Below the pieces are notes generated by a model. It saw only the letters and a program-made list of their open reading frames with translations. It was not told where the DNA came from and ran no database searches. DNA of 64,000 nucleotides from Blastobasis lacticolella (Eukaryota > Arthropoda > Insecta > Lepidoptera > Blastobasidae), in the NCBI GenBank assembly GCA_905147135.1, contig LR990065.1, forward strand, positions 1,178,001-1,242,000. Direction: 5' to 3'. Positions within the stretch are counted from its first letter, which is position 1; each line of letters starts with the position of its first letter. The position numbers and the translations under genes are program-made. Below are positions 21,906 through 32,819 of the stretch, in pieces.

Positions 21906-22603
21906 CCGTAAGAGCATGGGTTAGTATTTAACTAATACACATAACTTAGAAAATAGTCATTTGTACATGGCGGCGGCAGTGGGATTAGAATCCCGACACG
22001 TCTTGCGTACCTTACCTCGTAGGTTTGTTTGTATTATGTGTTTCGCAGTTAAATCGGCCATAGAAACATATATTATTCTGTGAAACAATTATCTGGTTAA
22101 TTCGTTTCGTAAGTTTCTACTAGGTACTGTCTTTATTACAATATAAAAAACTATAAAATAAAAAACAGACCACTTATCTAAATTAAACTATCACACTTTG
22201 TTTCCCTAACTACCTATTTAGCTTGGATAAGATTTAATATCCTTGGTTAACTAACCTGTGTTTATTATTACTATTATTAGGTAGGTAGCACTTTTAACCT
22301 AAACCTAGCTTTGATAAATAGTTAGTAATTCATAAAAGAATATACCTATATTCAATTACGAGATTGAAGCACAGCTTACATGTGGACGGTGTTGGGTGCT
22401 GGAAGCAGGTAAAATGTACACAATAACATGTAACTTCGATTATTTAAGTATAGATGTAGATTCTGATTCAAGCGGTCAATGGTCAAGTGGAGGAAAACAG
22501 GTTACTACCATTCGCAGACTCGTAAAAATTTGCTCCTAAATTAACGTCTATTTTTCAGCCGATTCAGCTTAGGTTTGGGAGCAAAGTGGCGGCTTCGCAG
22601 CCA

Positions 22604-22650
22604 TAGGCGTAGGAAGGGGGGGGGGGGGGGAAGGGGGTCGGGTGGGCCGT
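22604..22650. repeat. Poly-G tract after CCATAGGCGTAGGAA
   Basis: A run of about 17 G residues, then AAGGGGG. The lead-in CCATAGGCGTAGGAA also precedes the G-run at 39773, so this is part of a dispersed element rather than random sequence. Confidence 0.6.
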
Positions 22651-22789
22651 GTGGGGTTACTTTGCTTTTCGGGGAGACATTGATGACTTACTTTTCTCTA
22701 TCAATCAAGTGTTATTTTCATGCAAACAAAACATGTCATACATACTTCGATAAGTGGATATAGAAGAGAAAATAAAGTGATCAATCATC

Positions 22790-23012
22790 ATCACTTCACC
22801 ACAGCCCATTCCACTGCAGGACTTAGGGCCTCTCCTACGATAGGGTAGGTTATTGCCATAATCTCCACGCTTGGCAGGCATGTTGGAGATCACAGTGTTA
22901 TAAGTTTAACTGTAGATCTTTTATCTCGATAACATTAGTCGCCTTGTATGACACCCTCGAGGGTAAGGGGTTGGTGCTATTCTACTCTGCCGGACACCAC
23001 ACGGCCTAATGT
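22790..23012 (+). repeat. Dispersed ~250-bp repeat, copy 1
   Basis: From CATCACTTCACCACAGCCCA through GGCCTCTCCTACGATAGG, ATAATCTCCACGCTTGGCAG and ATTAGTCGCCTTGTATGACA to CTGCCGGACACCACACGGCC. The same sequence recurs at 42017, 44235, 54447 (reverse), 59066 (reverse) and partly at 41878 (reverse). It is non-coding, and I know it as a common interspersed repeat type in moth genomes. Confidence 0.75.
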
Positions 23013-23582
23013 GATCAATGTTTTCCCGTAAATAAAATGCACGCATTTGTGTAGTTTAAAAATAGTAATATTATCAAACTTTTACGAACATGTTAATTTA
23101 GTTTACATCAGTTGCAAATGGAGGTATAATAAAAAAATTCGTACACATCTTGATACCTACCCAGAAGACACAACATATTCAAAACATAAACATTTCAATA
23201 GCAAGTGAAAATGTAATAAAAGGAAGTAATAAAAGAAATACTTTAGTAACAAAGTACCTAATACAGAAACTAAAACTTATTTATTAGCGCATGTGAACTT
23301 GAGTGACTCTTCGACCCACAAATAACTTTTTTTTAAAACATGCACATCAATTATTTTGGCACTGCTTTTTAGCCTGCTTGCACGAACATTTGCTAAAACC
23401 CTGTCCACCAAATAAAGATTATTTGGAAACAGCTTCTCTTAATTATATTCATTTCGATAAATCACTTGACAGTTGGCCTGTATTATTATTTGAGATAGAG
23501 GCATTAATTTTCACAGGCGAAGTAATTAATTCGTTAGATAATAGTATAACAGAACTGGTTGCTCGTGTAGAATAGTCTAGTG
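23013..23582. other. Unassigned sequence with a 90-aa ORF
   Basis: AT-rich. One + ORF at 23303-23575 (90 aa) contains 'KDYLETASLNYIHFDKSLDS' and 'LLFEIEALIFTGEVINSLDN'. Codon choice is AT-rich and there is no motif I recognise. It ends just before the MITE pair. It could be a remnant of a transposon protein or chance. Confidence 0.3.
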
Positions 23583-23585
23583 TTA

Positions 23586-23999
23586 AGCGCGCTCCACATG
23601 TTCGCCGAAACTTCCGGCGAAACTTTTGCCGGGACTTTGGTCGACCTCTACATTCTCGCCTATTAGGGATGTGGTGGTGTCAAAACGCGCGACATTTTAT
23701 CGATTCATCGGTGTAATATCGGTAATCTACTGTAAACAGGGTCACAGAGGTGATGGCAGCTTCTCTACTGTAATTACTTGATCTACTAATATCCTGGATC
23801 ATGGTCAAGTGTACCCCGAACCTGTTACGGGAAAAAGCGGTAGAAATATAAATATAAAATCGATTGAATCGAGACGACAACAAACTATCTCTACTTAGTC
23901 TATGAAATAGGCGAGACATGCCAAACATGCACGGGTCTACACGAATACTCTCTCTACATTCTCGTGTTCCCGCGGAACTGTCCACATGTGGAGCGCGCT
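23586..23999. mobile_element. Harbinger-like MITE, copy 1 of a tandem pair
   Basis: Ends AGCGCGCTCCACATGT and ACATGTGGAGCGCGCT. TTA flanks it at 23583-23585 and 24000-24002. The interior includes CGAAACTTCCGGCGAAACTT, a SINE-like stretch (CCTGGATCATGGTCAAG) and CTCGTGTTCCCGCGGAACTG. No transposase is present. It shares its right-hand TTA with the next copy. Confidence 0.85.
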
Positions 24000-24353
24000 T
24001 TAAGTGCGCTCCACATGTTCGCTGAAACTTCCGGCGAAACTTTTGCCGGGACTTTGGTCGACCCTCTACATTCTCGCCTATTAGAGATGTGGTGGGTATC
24101 AAAACGCGTCGTCATTATCTCGATTCATCAGTGTAATATCGCTAATGTGCTGTAAACAGGGTTACAGAGGTGAAAGCACCTGCTCTACTGTAATTACTTG
24201 ATCGACTAATATCCTGGATCATGTTCAAGTGTACCCCGAACCTGTTACGGGAAGAAGCGCTAGAAATATCAATATAAAATCGATCGAATCGAGACGACAA
24301 CAAACTATCTCTACTTAGTCTATGAAATAGGCGAGACATGCCAAACATGCACG

Positions 24354-25291
24354 TGTTAGATATAAGGTATTTTAGTATGTTTTAATTGGTATTAAATATC
24401 GTGATTAATAATAATTAATATTTCAAAATACTTTTGTAAACATTTCACCAACTTCAGAACGATGTGTGGTGTTTCTGAACGATTGTTTGTCTTTGATCAG
24501 TTAAGTACTGTTTATGAGAAACTTCCTTAATTAATTATGTAATAAATTTATGATAATGTCCAAAGTATTGTAATACATTAAATTAACATCGAATCAATCT
24601 ATCAGTAAATTTAGGTGACCGGAAATGAGAATAGAAAATGACATTTCCGGCTAGAAGGTAGTATAAAGGTCCAATCAAAGGACTGGGTGGTACTTTTGCT
24701 CCAGAGCCGGCACAGAGTTAAGTACAAACTTGCATTGTATTATTGTTGCTTTATATTTTGTATTGGTTAATTTATTTATATAATTGTTTATTTATTGAAT
24801 CATACGTAATACTACTGTCCCATTTTAAAGGATAAATATTGAATTATGTGATCGATAATTGTGTCTTAACATTTGGTGAGAATTTTGTATAAATGTGGTT
24901 TGCCTATGGTACTTTGTTTGTATTATAAAATCTTGTTTAATTCAGCTAATGTTGTTTAAATAAATACCTCATTTTATAATGGATTATATTGCTTATTACA
25001 ATATACAAACATCTATTACATTATAAACAATATACAAATATCTTTAAAACATTTGTTTGATTAAATGATGTCCACTAGAATCATACGTTATCCTAGATAA
25101 TATATTTTCTAGTAAACTCCTACACAAATATCAGCCTTGGATACTTCATCATCATCGTTGTCCATATATTTCACTGGGATTTTGGATACATACTCACACT
25201 CTGTTATTATCCTGTAGCCTAATGACTAAAATAAAGGTTTTACTAATGAAAGACACTGTAGTTATAATTAGGACTTATATTAAAGCTGACA
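24354..25291 (+). repeat. 5' LTR of the 24354-33120 element
   Basis: 938 bp, TG...CA ends. From ACATTTCACCAACTTCAGAA (24440) onward it matches the 3' LTR. It contains the promoter-like region GGTAGTATAAAGGTCCAATC near 24655-24680 with a TATA box (TATAAAG), a good candidate for the start of transcription. Confidence 0.75.
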
Positions 25292-25307
25292 TCAGAAGTG
25301 GGATTCG
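25292..25307 (+). promoter_or_regulatory. Candidate primer binding site
   Basis: TCAGAAGTGGGATTCG begins right after the LTR. From memory it is complementary to the 3' end of an insect tRNA-Leu (acceptor stem and T arm, without the CCA pairing). The 2818 element has the related TCAGAAGCGG in the same position. Confidence 0.45.
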
Positions 25308-27130
25308 TTAACTCTTGATATCGATATAAAAATCACTATTTTTCAGATTCTGCGTAATGGACGAGACCATTCCACGAGGCATCTTGCAAATCCACGACGA
25401 CGGTGTTTGGAACGACCAATCGACGTCGGAGGGATAGAGAGACCGAAAAACCAAAGGAAATGTGCTGTGCTGTCTTCGCGGACCATCGCTGTCAAGAGCT
25501 TCGCAGATCCTGGTTGAAATCGTCACCCGGAACAGCATCACCAAAGCTGCCATGACAGGTAACACCCCGACCGGTTCTGTATCTGAACATCTCGGACGCC
25601 AGGACATCCACTGCTGGACATACTCCACCCCCTGGCCTTCCGCAACGATCGGCTTGGTCCACCAGCTCAGTATATCTCCTGGGGCTGTTTTACACTATAA
25701 TTTCCGGTACGTGATCCCCATTCGAAGACCTTTGTGCCTCATCGGCCATCGGTCCTATGAAATTTTGTGGCCTGCCCACTGCCACTTTAGTTTTGAAACT
25801 CGTGGAAACTATGTCGGTGACTTCTGCATCTACTATGGCACAAATCCTGGACACTATGGAATCACGAATTGTTTCTTGCACGTCGAGCGTCACTACATCG
25901 AGATATAAAACGCCGCTTTTATTATAATATTTTTAGAAATGCAAAACATTTATGTGAGAATAGCATCCTCAATTAGCAAAGAAAGACCACATCATAATTG
26001 TTTAACCTTCATGCCTAACACTACGTTAACGAAAGTAAAATGTTTCAAACAATTTTTCTTGTTGGTAGTTAGACGAAAAAAAAATTAAATTTTGTGCGGT
26101 TGACCGATAAAAACTTGCTAAGTTTTAAAAATATTTAGTTAAAGAACATCGAAATCATTATATTCCCGTAAATTTTGATGGGTATATTTATATGATAGAC
26201 AGCTTTAGTACCTACTTGTAATAATTAGACCTAGTTTTTCGAAAATGAAAACACATATCTTTATTTTCCATTATTGTAGGTTGTCTTCGCATTTCTACTC
26301 AGTCAATCCAAAAATTAGTCTTGTAGGTATAAAAAGAAATAACCGATATCAACCGCCTGTAACATAAGATGTAAACGTAACATACCGGTTACCCACATTG
26401 AGAAATATTAAAATCATTGACTGGATGGAAATGTTGTAGATTCCACCTTCCAACATTGAACTATGTTTGGATTTATGTTTGAGACAATTTTTCGAAGCTT
26501 CTGCTCCACAGTTTCCAATGAAAGTGTTGTTTTAACAATTGTCCATAATTTACGAAAAATTAGACGTTGCATAAAGGGGCTTCTCCGCCTAAAGGACATT
26601 TTGTTATCAACACGTGTTGACAACACAAGTTTTTGATCGGTGGATACCTGGCTTAACGCAAAATATTTATTTTGTTTTCTTCATTTTTATTTCAACAAAC
26701 TTTTACCATACAATAAATATTCAATTCAAGCTATTTATTAAAGTACCTATATAGACACGATTCGTATTTAAAAATAATGTTTGCCTACCTTTGTTTCCAT
26801 ATACTATATTCGGATTATCTACCGCTAGTAGTCTGGAAATAAAACGTCAGAATTGGCCGAGCAAATTGAAAACGTATGTACCTACAATAACATGATTCAC
26901 ATTTTCTATTTTCTTGTCTGCTGACCGTATCGTTAATAATATGCTATTTCAGTAGCACAGTGGATTCGATTCCCGTCCAAGTAGAAATTGAAGTAATTAC
27001 TAATAAGGTACTATAAAAATCGTCTCTGTACCTGTGATGTATTCCATTTCATTACCAATATTATTTGAATTGATATTTTGGTGATAGATAAATATTATAG
27101 GTATAAATTGCGATGTGGGTCTATAAGAAC
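25308..27130. other. Interior of the 24354 LTR element, no conserved protein
   Basis: A GC-balanced stretch at 25350-25910 carries a 148-aa + ORF (25462-25908) and a minus ORF (25690-25893), neither with a domain I recognise. The + region could be the degraded start of gag. The remainder is AT-rich and non-coding. Confidence 0.4.
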
Positions 27131-27834
27131 AACATTTCACCAACTTCAGAACGAAGTGTGGTGTTTCTGAACGATTGTTTGTCTTTGATCAGTTAAGTAC
27201 TGTTTATGAGAAACTTCCTTAATTAATTATGTAATAAATTTATAATAATGTCCAAAGTATTGTAATACATTAAATTAACATCGAATCAATCTATCAGTAA
27301 ATTTAGGAGACCGGAAATGACAATAGAAAATGACATTTCCGGCTAGAAGGTAGTATAAAGGTCCAGTCAAAAGACTGGGTGGTACTTTTGCTCCAGAGCC
27401 GGCACAGAGTTAAGTACAAACTTGCATTGTATTATTGTTGCTTTATATTTTGTATTGGTTAATTTATTTATATAATTGTTTATTTATTGAATCATACGTA
27501 ATACTACTGTCCCATTTTAAAGGATAAATATTGAATTATGTGATCGATAATTGTGTCTTAACATTTGGTGAGAATTTTGTATAAATGTGGTTTGCCTATG
27601 GTACTTTGTTTGTATTATAAAATCTTGTTTAATTCAGCTAATGTTGTTTAAACAAATACCTCATTTTATAATGGATTATATTGCTTATTACAATATACCT
27701 AATATCTTTAAAACATTTGTTTGATTAAATGATGTCCACTAGAATCATACGTTATCCTAGATAATATATTTTCTAGTAAACTCCTACACAAATATCAGCC
27801 TTGGATACTTCATCATCATCGTTGTCCATATATT
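27131..27834 (+). repeat. 3' LTR of the 24354 element, left part
   Basis: Matches 24439-25168 of the 5' LTR up to GTTGTCCATATATT, where the inserted elements begin. The LTR resumes at 33001 with CACTGGGATTTTGGATACAT. Confidence 0.8.
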
Positions 27835-28160
27835 ATATGATCAAACGAACTTCGCGAAGTTCGATCGATATTATATGAGTCGCTTCATTCGAAGATATAA
27901 GATAATTCACAACGTAGTCCCTTTAGCCTACAAGGTAGCTTCGCACGTTTATTTAAAGTAAAATCGATTTGTTTTCAATCGATCATTTTTTTTCGATCCT
28001 ACGTATCGATACAGCCAGCCGCCATTTTTACGTCATTCTTTTTAGAGATACTATGCGAAACTTCCCCACGCCTGGGAATATGGGCGGGCGGGTGTTATAT
28101 CTTCGAATGAAGCGACTCATATAATATCGATCGAACTTCGCGAAGTTCGTTTGATCATAT
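27835..28160. mobile_element. Fold-back element with ~65-bp perfect arms
   Basis: Arms ATATGATCAAACGAACTTCG... and ...CGAAGTTCGTTTGATCATAT are mutually complementary over about 65 bp. They also contain the palindrome AACTTCGCGAAGTT. Flanks are ATT on both sides. The core (TAGTCCCTTTAGCCTACAAG through GCCGCCATTTTTACGTCATT) is the reverse complement of the sequence just inside the right end of the DIRS-like element (32830-32955). It is therefore either a derivative of that element's terminus or a product of its circle-junction chemistry. Confidence 0.7.
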
Positions 28161-28210
28161 ATTATATTTCGTCGCTTCATTCTTCAGATATAAGATAATT
28201 CACAACGTAG
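28161..28210. repeat. Left inverted terminus of the DIRS-like element
   Basis: ATTATATTTCGTCGCTTCAT through AATTCACAACGTAG. Pairs with 32951-33000. After this point the two ends diverge. Confidence 0.8.
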
Positions 28211-28299
28211 ATGTTTGGAGAGGGAAGTTTTGCAAATTTTAAACAAAATATTAATTATTCATACATTTTAAACAATGTATTAATTATACGGTATCAACC

Positions 28300-28700
28300 G
28301 TAAATTAAACATATTACATAACGGACACTGTGGTTAATTCATTATTAAGAAAGCAAACGGGTTTAATAAATCGGCCGACATCAGCGATCGGCCTGATATA
28401 ATATCTGGCGAAAACGCGATGTGCTGGTCCTTGCGGCCACCGCATTGCGGGCCCCGCCGCGGAGACGCCGCCGGCCCCAGCGCCGGACACCGGACGCCGG
28501 GCACACCGAGCCACAGCACATGGACCCATGACATACTGCTCTCTGTCATCACCCTGCCAATCCATTGGCTAATGGTTTGGGCCGTGACTTGTTTGTGGTG
28601 TGGTTTGCACGACAGAAAGAGATACTTAGTATGTGCCAGTACTGAGTTGCTCGATTCTAATCAGATACTCCTCGAGTGTGATGGCAGGGGTTATGCGTAA
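28300..28700 (-). pseudogene. Tyrosine recombinase (C-terminal half) of the DIRS-like element
   Basis: The minus translation gives 'KYLFLSCKPHHKQVTAQTIS' and 'QWIGRVM' (the alpha-helical block before box 2 in DIRS recombinases). After a GC-rich stretch (28419-28520) comes 'VFARYYIRPIADVGRFIKPV', where the second Tyr of RYY is the likely nucleophile (about 28398-28406). The normally preceding 'AHSTRHAST' (Arg) and 'AGW' boxes can be only loosely matched to 'CARRPVSGAGAGGVSAAGPA'. Frames are broken. The protein would integrate a circular cDNA without TSD. Confidence 0.6.
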
Positions 28701-29379
28701 ATTAGGTACGAAAGAGCCCTGGATACTAGCGACCTGACCCTAATGTTATAAATAATTATGATTTTAATGCTATTTGAGGTGGTATTAATATTATCATCCT
28801 TAAAAGTGATAGCGTTTGTACCCTGTGTGTGTGTGGTACACAGGGCCAGTAATATTCCTAATGTTCTGGTTAACTTTTGATTATGTTTTATTTATTCGGA
28901 CGGGACCGAATTTGAAATGTTATCCAATACACTCTCGTGGATTCCAAGTGGCAGTATACCTAGGCAAACTTGGATTGAATTTGAAAGCTCCTTTTAGTGA
29001 TCGTTTAATTCGAACATCCTAACTGGGACCAACATGGGATACGGAGCTGAACGATGATTGTTCAAAGTGTCATACGAAGCATTCGTATTAAAACAATTAC
29101 TTAAAATGTTATCACAAATTCGTTAGAATCTTCATATGGATCAGTATTATTCTGCAATCAAAATTGCAAATCGAGAGAAGTGCGGCAAGTGAGAATGCAT
29201 GAGATTAATCGCATCTACTGCGATAGCCTCCGAGTCCTGTTTGCAGGATAAATAGCGCTCACAGTCGGCATTGACGCGAGACATGAAATCGGTAATCTAC
29301 CGATACCTCAATCATAGTCTGTCTAACAGTGTGGACTATCTATCAGTAAGCCGAGTCAGAGAGTTTCCACTCTATGTCC

Positions 29380-29740
29380 TTTACTCTCTTGAGTCCTCGT
29401 CAACCTTAATATCACATAACGAAATATGCCGCGCTAGATTCTTTGCATGAAGGTATCCAATACTCCCTTGACAATTTACATAGCTGATAGCTGTGGTGTT
29501 ATCTACTCGTACCAATATAGCACAATTATTATCGTATGATGCAACATTTTTAGGTTTAGTAAATCCAGTTAATAGGATACTTGAGTTCACATTGCTTCCA
29601 ACACCCGTTGACCCAATCGTCGCCATAGACGGTTCCCCAGTCAGCACGAGAGGCATAAGTGAAGTTCTCGTTTACATAATGAAGTCCTGAGGGACAATAA
29701 AGGGCCAATGTTTTGCGCCCATCAATTAAGATCCTCAAAG
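29380..29740 (-). pseudogene. RNase H of the DIRS-like element
   Basis: Two minus ORFs. 29556-29738 has 'YASRADWGTVYGDDWVNGCW' with 'KYPINW' (equivalent of the 'DASxxGWGA' block; the first Asp is replaced). 29381-29656 has 'LVRVDNTTAISYVNCQGSIG' and 'KNLARHI', followed by 'KVDEDSRE'. The 'DNTTA.SY.N..G' signature is shared by tyrosine-recombinase retroelements. The next frame gives 'DFMSRVNADCERYLSCKQDS' and 'EAIAVDAI', the connector to the recombinase seen in this group. Confidence 0.7.
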
Positions 29741-30039
29741 AACGTAGAACGGGGGGATATTTATGCTAAAGTTTAAGTAGCTATTATATTTTTAAATACA
29801 TTTTAACAATAGATAATAATTTTTGTGTGCAATCAGCTGTATTGTAGCGCTGGACAAGCTGCTACTGACAGCGCAATTGTAAAAACCTCAACTTGAGCGA
29901 ACTTATTTTGTGCAACAGGGAAGAGACAAAAATATATACACTGATTGTGCTATAATGTCGCTTTTCTCCAGTTAAAAAAAAATTAAGTGAAATTCTCAAA
30001 ATTAAAACATATAAACACTAGAATTTTACACATATTTTT

Positions 30040-30420
30040 AGGTTGCAAGTTGCTTTTGTTAACGTTGACTATGAATCCGAGACATTGAAGTAATCTGGGT
30101 CTCGTTAACATTGCTTAGACATTCCTCGAATTCATTGCCAATGCAAATAATATCGTCTAAGTATAGCACGGATTTTGAGCCTTGAGACCTTAAGAAGGTG
30201 AAGATCTTAGTCGTCACTTTAGCAAACCCTCGCGGGGCAACCGAGATACTAATACGGTAAGGCTGAAAATTTGTAAATTCTGCCATCGAATTAAAGCTTT
30301 TATGGTTCACAATTTTAAATTTATCATATTTAAAAATGTTTCTTTGAATTTATTTTGAACTGGTTCTGTGGTCCGATATACGTGGTCGGTATAAATTTAT
30401 TTGTGATTTTAGATTTATGG
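30040..30420 (-). pseudogene. Reverse transcriptase fragment of the DIRS-like element
   Basis: The minus ORF 30059-30310 reads 'SVAPRGFAKVTTKIFTFLRS', 'QGSKSVLYLDDIICIGNEFE' (catalytic YLDD) and 'ECLSNV'. After a frameshift near 30085 it continues 'LLQCLGFIVNVNKSNLQPK'. 'P..F.K....I..FLRSQG...VLYLDDI.CIG' is typical of DIRS-type RTs. Upstream palm motifs (30310-30700) are not readable in one frame. Confidence 0.7.
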
Positions 30421-30714
30421 TGAATCGTTTTTCCCATTCGGTTTAGGTGCCGGGAATATTTTAGATAAAAATTGATTAGGTATGTGGGGCTGCCGCCTGC
30501 CCAATGCAAGGTGTTCGGCTGAACACTCTAAAATCGCACCCAAATCTACTAACATTTTAATGGACTAGGGGACTCCTTCTTTTTGTCAGGACCAAAAAGT
30601 TTGGTATCGGTCAGGAGACAGAATACTTGTCTATACCAGGGGCAACATAGATATTGTGCCACGGACTTATAGATTGGGACTTCTAAACCGTCCCGAATCA
30701 ATGCCAACAATTAA

Positions 30715-31215
30715 TTATAAAATAATTGTCCGCGACCAAAGTGCGCCACTTTGTCCTGAGTCACTTAGGTGACTATGTAGGCGCGGCTGGGGGCCGGCGG
30801 CGGCGGCTTCCGCGGCGCGGGGAGGCTGCTTGGCCGACGCTCGCTGCGGCCCGGTGACGGCCGGCGCGGGGGGAGCCGCCCATTTTCCGGGCTCGCGTGG
30901 CCGAGCAAGGGGTATGTCGATGGAGCCAATTCGCATATAGTACTTCCGAATAGCGTTTCGTTTCGGTGAGTGTTACGGACGACATTCAAGAACGCCTTAT
31001 TGTCAGGCGTTATTATTATCAGTATTATTCTCGATTTCGAGTCCATAAAATAAAGATCGCAAGAGTATGCGGCGGGCGTCACTCAGATATTTGACGGCGA
31101 TGAATATGGTATTCTCCTCGTTGGAGTACGTGTTGCGGCGCGGATGACCGCAACGAAGGCGCCGAGTCGCCGCCGCGCCGTCGCCGCTTTCTTGTCGCGG
31201 CCGCGGGCGCTCTCG
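30715..31215 (-). pseudogene. Gag-like ORF of the DIRS-like element
   Basis: The minus ORF 30765-31082 contains 'CDLYFMDSKSRIILIII' and 'DNKAFLNVVRNTHRNETLFG'. The frame before it reads 'ISDARRIL' across 31050-31080. 'RIL.DLY......R........F...V.....ETLFG' resembles the central gag segment of DIRS-like elements. A Pro/Arg/Ala-rich, very GC-rich tail follows (30780-30900). The assignment rests on this one block, so it is moderate. Confidence 0.5.
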
Positions 31216-31904
31216 GTTATCGAGCCTAAACTTAATTATTACGAAATTTTATTTTTGAGCCTGGGGTAACTTTATGTTTTCCGGCACTAAATAACTCTTA
31301 AGGATCTTTTCCTTGTAAGGGAGTCACAATAGACTCATATTGTTATGTATTTTGTTCCCGTGCTCGGGTTCGTTGTGGATATTGGCTTCGAGGGCCCGCA
31401 CCAGCTGTGGGTCTAACTATGCGCGGGCGCATCGGACGGCTCCGACGAAGACTCTTTCTCTACTCTAGCGGCGACGGCGACCTGGGGCAGGTCTGTTGAC
31501 GCCTCAGTAACAAGTAATACCTCTCCGTGATTGCATTCGGAGGTGTGTCGATGTCTAAAACCGCAGAGAAATTCATATTATGTCAGTTTTAGAACAAACA
31601 TGTTTACCAACGAGTGGTCGATTACACGCCCTACTTTACTATTAGGTACTTAATGCCCCACTGTTTAAAGTATTGTTCTCATCGTTCATCGAGTGTTCAT
31701 AAAATATTAAGGTGTTTGTATTGATCCCCGATCAACTAAAAACCATTCCGAAGATAAAACGACGGATATGTGAAGAATGTGGGTATATCCACAAAATAAA
31801 TCCGCACTGCCGATTCTCGATCGACGGTGGCGGGTAGGTAGATGTCATAGACCTGTAAATGATTCTTGATCATCAGCAGGTTGAGACACTTGGGATTATT
31901 TGCA

Positions 31905-32570
31905 CATTGCCTTCGTGATGGTTCACGACCAACCTCCAGGCTCTGTGTCGATACCGTCGTGTTGGTTCTCGACCAACATCCAGGTGAATATGCACATTGC
32001 CTTCGTGATGGTTCACGACCAACCTCCAGGCTCTGTGTCGATACCGTCGTGTTGGTTCTCGACCAACATTCAGGTGAATATGCACATTGCCTTCGTAATG
32101 GTTCACGACCAACCTCCAGGCTCTGTGTCGATACCGTCGTGTTGGTTCTCGACCAACATCCAGGTGTATAATTTTACCGTCGCGTTGATTCTCGACCAAC
32201 GTCCAGGTTTTTACCATCGTGTTGACTCACGGCCAACCCCCAGGTTTTACATTGAAACACTCGATGCATAAATTACACGTATCACATTAAGCGAAAATCG
32301 CGTAAAATAGAAACTTACTTAGTTTTAATCGGAATCTAAAGTATCTAAAAACCTCGATCATCACCAGGTTGAGAAACTAGATTATTGCATATTGCCTTTG
32401 TGATGATTCACGACCAACCCCCAGGCGGTGTATGCGTAGTTATTTGATATCGTCGTGTTGATTCTCGACCAACCTCCAGATGAAATTTTAATTATATTCT
32501 TCATTTTTTATTGTATATACATTAAAGCTAAATCACCGTCGTGTTGACTCACGGCCAACCCCCAGGTTTT
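31905..32570. repeat. Hairpin-forming minisatellite in the DIRS-like leader
   Basis: Alternating ~27-bp modules of two types: CGTGATGGTTCACGACCAAC+CTCCAGG and CGTGTTGGTTCTCGACCAAC+ATCCAGG. Three near-perfect ~93-bp doublets (31911-32168) are followed by looser copies to 32566; I count about a dozen modules. Each module holds a mini-hairpin CGTGATGGTTCACG. ORFs crossing it on either strand only reflect the 93-bp period (divisible by 3). Confidence 0.8.
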
Positions 32571-32819
32571 GTATTAATACACTCAATGCATAAATTATAA
32601 AAGTAACTACATTCGGCGAAAATATTGTAGGTACTTACATGAATTTTTATCGGAATCTAAAGTGGAATCCGAGAATATCACCACTTTGTGACATCGTAGG
32701 TTTTTTGCTTTTTCTTTTAAAATACCGAATCTTGTTTTCGGCGCTGCGTTTCTACTTTTGAAATAAAATTTTAACAATTTGTTGGGCACCACGTGTGCAC
32801 GATGTGCTCGCTACCTCGC

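Larger units (their letters stand above)
9130..22605. repeat. Tandem array of a ~1.5-kb unit (four copies), heavily invaded
   Basis: Four direct copies share the landmark GTACCTCGCCAGAGCCA at 9233, 10763, 19851 and 21298. Approximate units are A 9130-10671, B 10672-19742 (interrupted), C 19743-21247 and D 21248-22605. Spacing is 1530 bp for A to B and 1447 bp for C to D; B to C is 9.1 kb because of inserted elements. Each unit carries, in order, the landmark, an antisense SINE body, the block ATGGCGGCGGCAGTGGGATT, an AT-rich stretch and GATTCAGCTTGGTTTTGGGA. Unit D lacks its middle section. Unit A has a local internal duplication near 9530-9730. The array is macrosatellite-like; no ORF is conserved across copies, so I infer it is non-coding. 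Confidence 0.8.

Noticed and set aside
25462..25908. 148-aa ORF in the LTR element interior as a real gene
   Set aside because: No domain recognised, lies within a coding-deficient retroelement, and competing ORFs exist on the other strand. Kept only as a note.
31866..32271. 100-120 aa repetitive ORFs on both strands
   Set aside because: They arise because the ~93-bp doublet is a multiple of three; no codon bias or domain.
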